Shown here: one piece after another, positions 60,203 to 64,000 of the stretch | Numbering within the stretch: the stretch's first letter is position 1 | Layout: each line of letters begins with the position of its first letter | Translations under genes and position numbers: made by a program | Assembly (NCBI RefSeq): GCF_003957375.1 | Contig: NZ_CP025473.1 | Coordinates: 1 to 64,000 of the forward strand | Direction: 5' to 3' | Length of the DNA: 64,000 nucleotides | Source of the DNA: Enterococcus mundtii | GTDB taxonomy: Bacteria; Bacillota; Bacilli; Lactobacillales; Enterococcaceae | Notes under the pieces: model-generated | What the model saw: only the letters and a program-made list of their open reading frames with translations | The model's database searches: none | Told to the model about the DNA's origin: nothing

Positions 60203-60601
60203 ATGTCAGAAATCAAACAAGAATGGATCGATATCGCTATCGACGCTTTGGATAAAGCGTATGTGCCTTATTCCAAATTTCCAGTAGGTGCTTGTTTAGT
60301 GACAGCATCTGGGAAAACCTATCAAGGATTGAATATCGAAAATGCGTCATTTGGCTTAACGAATTGCGCAGAACGTACTGCGTTTTTTAAAGCAGTATCT
60401 GAAAAAGAAATGGACTTTACACATCTAGTCGTTGCAGGTCATACACCTGAGCCGATTTCTCCATGTGGTGCTTGTCGCCAAGTAATGGCAGAATTTTGTG
60501 AGCCAGAGATGCCAGTCACTTTGGTAGGCGACAACGGTGTGACGAAAACGATGACCGTAAGAGAGTTATTACCTTACGCATTTTCAGAAAAAGATTTATA
60601 A
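60203..60601 (+). CDS. cdd: Cytidine deaminase
   Basis: Deaminates cytidine and deoxycytidine to uridine forms that pdp can split. The 132-residue protein has the active-site NCAERTAFF, with zinc Cys and catalytic Glu, and the second zinc pair PCGACRQ. AAGGAG lies upstream, and the gene is 17 bases after deoC. Confidence 0.96.
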   Translation: MSEIKQEWIDIAIDALDKAYVPYSKFPVGACLVTASGKTYQGLNIENASFGLTNCAERTAFFKAVSEKEMDFTHLVVAGHTPEPISPCGACRQVMAEFCEPEMPVTLVGDNGVTKTMTVRELLPYAFSEKDL

Positions 60602-60664
60602 ATTATGTTCAATTCAGTCAGCTGACTGTTGAAAAAACAACTACTTTTAGGGGGCTTTACAGAA

Positions 60665-61750
60665 ATGAAAAAAGCAAAATTATTTGGTTTAGGTGCTATC
60701 GCACTATCAGCAGGCTTACTTTTAAGCGCATGCGGTAACGGCGGTTCAGATTCTACTGATTCAACCGGTGGAAACAGTGCATCAGGAACAGCAACTGCAG
60801 CATTGATTACAGATACAGGTGGCGTCGACGACCGTTCATTCAACCAGTCAGCTTGGGAAGGGTTAGAAGAGTGGGGTAAAGAGCAAGGCTTGTCACGTGG
60901 AAACGATGGCTTCCAATATTTCCAATCTGCCAATGAATCAGATTATATTCCAAATATCGATCAAGCGTTAAACGCTGGCTTTAAAACAATTTTTGGGATT
61001 GGTTTTAAATTGAAACCTGCAATCGAAGAACAAGCAACAAGTAACCCTGAAACAAACTTTGCAATCATTGATGATGTGATCGAAGGAAAAGACAACGTAG
61101 TTTCAGCAACATTCAAAGATAACGAAGCTTCTTATCTTGCTGGAGTTGCAGCAGCTTACACAACTGAAACAAATGTGGTTGGATTTATCGGTGGCGTTAA
61201 AGGTGAAGTAATCGACCGTTTTGAAGCTGGTTTCAATGCTGGAGTTAAAGCGGGCGCTGAAGCGTTGAACAAAGACATCGAAGTATTGAACCAATACGCA
61301 GGTGATTTCTCAGCTCCAGATAAAGGACGTTCAATTGCACAAGGTATGTACGCACAAAACGCTGACATCATTTTCCATGCTTCAGGTGGTACAGGTAACG
61401 GTGTCTTCCAAGAAGCAAAATCATTAAATGAATCAGGCGACAAAAAAGTTTGGGTAATCGGTGTTGACCGTGACCAATCTGACGAAGGGAACTACACATT
61501 GAATGGTGAAGATAAAAACTTCACATTGACATCAACACTTAAAGGTGTAGGAACAGTTGTAAAAGATTTAGCACAACAATCAGCAGATGGTGACTTCCCT
61601 GGTGGCGAACACACTGTTTATGGTTTGAAAGAAGACGGTGTAGGGATCACTGAAGGCCAACTTTCTGAGGAAGCGAAAAAAGCAGTAGATGAAGCAAAAG
61701 AAAAAATCATTTCAGGTGACATCGAAGTTCCTGAAACTCCTGAAAGCTAA
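60665..61750 (+). CDS. BmpA/Med-type nucleoside-binding lipoprotein
   Basis: Extracellular binding protein of the nucleoside importer. Start ATG 60665 follows a GGGGG site and gives a signal peptide ending LLSAC; an earlier in-frame TTG lacks support. The 361-residue body shows the family pattern TGGVDDRSFNQSAWEG and VDRDQSDEGNY. It sits between the salvage enzymes and the ABC genes. A weak hairpin, ATAGCC/GGCTAT (61775-61798), in the gap could set lower downstream expression. Confidence 0.9.
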   Translation: MKKAKLFGLGAIALSAGLLLSACGNGGSDSTDSTGGNSASGTATAALITDTGGVDDRSFNQSAWEGLEEWGKEQGLSRGNDGFQYFQSANESDYIPNIDQALNAGFKTIFGIGFKLKPAIEEQATSNPETNFAIIDDVIEGKDNVVSATFKDNEASYLAGVAAAYTTETNVVGFIGGVKGEVIDRFEAGFNAGVKAGAEALNKDIEVLNQYAGDFSAPDKGRSIAQGMYAQNADIIFHASGGTGNGVFQEAKSLNESGDKKVWVIGVDRDQSDEGNYTLNGEDKNFTLTSTLKGVGTVVKDLAQQSADGDFPGGEHTVYGLKEDGVGITEGQLSEEAKKAVDEAKEKIISGDIEVPETPES

Positions 61751-61999
61751 TAAATACCATTTCTATAGCCTTGTTGGACAATTGTTTAACAGGGCTATCG
61801 TTTAGTTATCTACTTATATGTTGTTTTTTTATGCAAGTTGCTAGGTATCCCGATTTGGATAAGGGAACAACTTGTAACAAGTAGCTTAGTTCCTTGGATT
61901 TTAGTTGCTCGATGAGCGACGTTTTGTGAGCGATCGTCATCGTCCCTTTTATTTTTTAAACAATGTCGTCTGGATATAAATTGTTAGGATGTGAAAAAT

Positions 62000-63562
62000 G
62001 TGGATCAAGAAAATATTGTCATCGAAATGCGAAATATCACGAAACAATTCGGTACTTTCAAAGCAAATGACAACATCAACCTTCAAGTGAAAGCAGGAGA
62101 AATCCATGCCTTGCTTGGTGAAAATGGTGCAGGTAAATCAACGTTAATGAATGTTTTATCGGGTCTTTTAGAGCCAACATCAGGTGAGATTTTGATGCAC
62201 GGCAAAGAAGTAAACATCACGAGCCCGACGAAAGCCAATCAATTAGGGATCGGAATGGTACATCAACACTTTATGTTAGTTGATGCATTCACAGTAACAG
62301 AAAATATCGTACTAGGTAGTGAGCCAAGTACAGGTGGTATCTTGAACCGTAAGAAAGCCCGTGAAGAAATCAAACGATTATCTGAACAATATGGCTTAGC
62401 AGTGAATCCGGATGCGTATGTTCGTGATATTTCTGTCGGTATGGAACAACGTGTGGAGATTTTAAAAACACTCTATCGTGGTGCAGATGTCTTGATTTTT
62501 GATGAGCCAACAGCCGTACTGACGCCGCAAGAAATCGATGAGTTGATCGTAATCATGAAAGAGTTGGTCAAAGAAGGAAAGTCGATCATTTTGATCACAC
62601 ATAAATTAGATGAGATCAAAGCAGTTGCCGATCGTTGTACGGTCATTCGTCGGGGTCAAGGGATTGGAACGGTCAATGTGAAGGATGTTTCTTCGCAACA
62701 GTTAGCCGATATGATGGTTGGAAGAACCGTCTCATTCAAAACAATGAAAAAAGAAGCACGTCCGCAAGAAGTCGTACTTTCTGTCGAAAATCTTGTGGTC
62801 AAGGAAAACCGTGGCTTAGAAGCGGTGAAAAATCTAAGTCTGGAAGTCCGAGCAGGTGAAGTCTTGGGTATTGCTGGAATCGATGGAAATGGACAATCGG
62901 AGTTGATTCAAGCGTTAACCGGTTTACGTAAAGTAGAAAGTGGAACGATTCGTTTGAAAGACGAAGAGATCACGAATAAAAAACCACGTAAAATCACTGA
63001 ATCTGGGCTAGGACATGTGCCAGAAGATCGACATAAATATGGCTTGGTTCTTGATATGACGTTATCTGAAAATATTGCCATGCAAACCTACTATCAAAAA
63101 CCGTATAGCAAAAATGGTCTGTTGAACTATGGTGTGATAAATGAACATGCTAGAGATTTAATCGATGAGTATGATGTGCGGACAACGAACGAATTAGTAC
63201 CAGCGAAAGCTTTATCTGGTGGGAACCAACAAAAAGCCATCATTGCACGTGAGATTGATCGTGATCCTGATCTTCTGATTGTTGCAAATCCGACGCGTGG
63301 TTTAGATGTTGGCGCGATCGAGTTTATCCATAAACGTTTGATCGAACAACGTGATAAATTCAAAGCAGTCTTGTTGATTAGTTTTGAATTAGAAGAAATT
63401 TTAAATGTATCAGATCGTATTGCGGTGATCCATCAAGGGGAAATCGTTGGGATTGTTGATCCAAAAGAAACATCTGAAAACGAGCTAGGTCTATTGATGG
63501 CGGGCTATACGTTAGAAGAAGCACGAAGAGAGTTAGAAAAGGTGGGTGAGGCACATGAATGA
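62000..63562 (+). CDS. Nucleoside ABC transporter ATPase (two cassettes)
   Basis: Energises nucleoside uptake. The 520-residue protein has two ABC cassettes; the first has GENGAGKST and DISVGMEQRVEIL, with LIFDEPTAVL; the second has a changed Walker A GIDGNGQSE and signature ALSGGNQQK with Walker B LLIVANPTRGLD, the usual pattern of the RbsA/YufO family. I start at GTG 62000 (AGGA 10 bases upstream); a GTG at 61991 abuts the site. Confidence 0.88.
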   Translation: MDQENIVIEMRNITKQFGTFKANDNINLQVKAGEIHALLGENGAGKSTLMNVLSGLLEPTSGEILMHGKEVNITSPTKANQLGIGMVHQHFMLVDAFTVTENIVLGSEPSTGGILNRKKAREEIKRLSEQYGLAVNPDAYVRDISVGMEQRVEILKTLYRGADVLIFDEPTAVLTPQEIDELIVIMKELVKEGKSIILITHKLDEIKAVADRCTVIRRGQGIGTVNVKDVSSQQLADMMVGRTVSFKTMKKEARPQEVVLSVENLVVKENRGLEAVKNLSLEVRAGEVLGIAGIDGNGQSELIQALTGLRKVESGTIRLKDEEITNKKPRKITESGLGHVPEDRHKYGLVLDMTLSENIAMQTYYQKPYSKNGLLNYGVINEHARDLIDEYDVRTTNELVPAKALSGGNQQKAIIAREIDRDPDLLIVANPTRGLDVGAIEFIHKRLIEQRDKFKAVLLISFELEEILNVSDRIAVIHQGEIVGIVDPKETSENELGLLMAGYTLEEARRELEKVGEAHE

Positions 63563-64000
63563 TCGTAGCGAAAAATTTCGTAATCTGCTAGTGCCTATAT
63601 TTTCGGTAATTTTAGGATTGATTTTAGGTGCTATTTTGATGGTCGCGTTTGGGTACCATCCAATCCAAGGCTATTCTTCCATGTTGAATGCTTCATTAGG
63701 TTCACAACGAAGTATCGGTGAAACATTAAGACAAGCCACGCCTTTGATTTTTACGGCATTAGGCTTTTCTGTTGCGAATTCAGCCGGATTCTTTAATATC
63801 GGGCTTTCAGGACAAGCACTCTGTGGTTGGATCGTAAGTGTTTGGACCGCATTAGCATTTCCTGATTTGCCAAAAATCGTTCTATTACCAATGTGCGTGA
63901 TCTTAGGAGCTCTTGCTGGGGCAATGGCCGCAGCTATTCCAGGATTGTTACGTGCGTTCTTTGGAACAAGTGAAGTGATCGTAACAATCATGATGAATTA
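63555..64000 (+). CDS. Nucleoside ABC transporter permease (partial, runs off the window)
   Basis: The first 148 residues are visible, starting MNDRSEKFRNLLVPIFSVIL, with at least four hydrophobic helices and FNIGLSGQALCGWIV, the YufP/BmpC permease signature. The ATG at 63555 overlaps the ATPase stop by 8 bases. The window ends inside the gene, so the full length and the second permease are not visible. Confidence 0.85.
   Translation, partial: MNDRSEKFRNLLVPIFSVILGLILGAILMVAFGYHPIQGYSSMLNASLGSQRSIGETLRQATPLIFTALGFSVANSAGFFNIGLSGQALCGWIVSVWTALAFPDLPKIVLLPMCVILGALAGAMAAAIPGLLRAFFGTSEVIVTIMMN

Overview
This window reads as the replication-origin end of an Enterococcus chromosome, starting exactly at the dnaA start codon. 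The order dnaA-dnaN-yaaA-recF-gyrB-gyrA, then rpsF-ssb-rpsR-gdpP-rplI-dnaB-purA, is the standard low-GC Firmicute arrangement. WxL surface proteins, PTS sugar uptake and the protein sequences point to the E. faecium/hirae/mundtii/durans side of the genus. The species is inferred, not proven. I saw no rRNA, tRNA or CRISPR array.

Layout. 1-16 kb is core replication, topology and translation, with oriC (DnaA boxes plus an AT-rich tract) between dnaA and dnaN. 16-30 kb holds degV, an ABC-F protein, pyruvate oxidase (broken by an in-frame amber codon), an oxidoreductase, a ZIP transporter, several small membrane proteins and a beta-glucoside PTS/GH1/RpiR unit. 31-34.3 kb has two gene remnants and a methionine-type ABC importer. 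34.6-46.2 kb is accessory: a secreted two-repeat protein with an operator-like palindrome, a decayed secreted-protein gene, a lone serine recombinase, a WxL surface-protein operon behind an inverted-repeat leader, TspO, a ruined agr/fsr-type two-component system and a frameshifted Doc toxin with its AbrB-type antitoxin. 46.3-52.6 kb is an AraC-regulated ABC sugar importer with a GH31 glycosidase. 53-56.5 kb has guaA, coaA and a methyltransferase. 57-64 kb is a LacI-controlled nucleoside salvage operon (pdp-deoC-cdd-bmp-ABC transporter) that runs off the window end.

How genes work together. The salvage operon couples nucleoside import (lipoprotein, ATPase, permease) to cytidine deamination, phosphorolysis and deoxyribose-phosphate cleavage, under a LacI-type repressor with a perfect palindrome and a likely cre site. 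The AraC/ABC/GH31 cluster imports an oligosaccharide and hydrolyses it inside the cell. The WxL operon encodes a cell-surface complex.

Most notable. gdpP, the c-di-AMP phosphodiesterase, is split by one missing base in a G run. Two further single-base lesions lie in T runs (response regulator, doc), so either these are real decay or the assembly has homopolymer errors. Three nested-hairpin intergenic elements with different stem sequences but the same architecture lie between 12.6 and 16.1 kb. A near-perfect parS site lies at 18.87 kb, and a perfect palindrome carrying a DnaA box lies at 24.96 kb.
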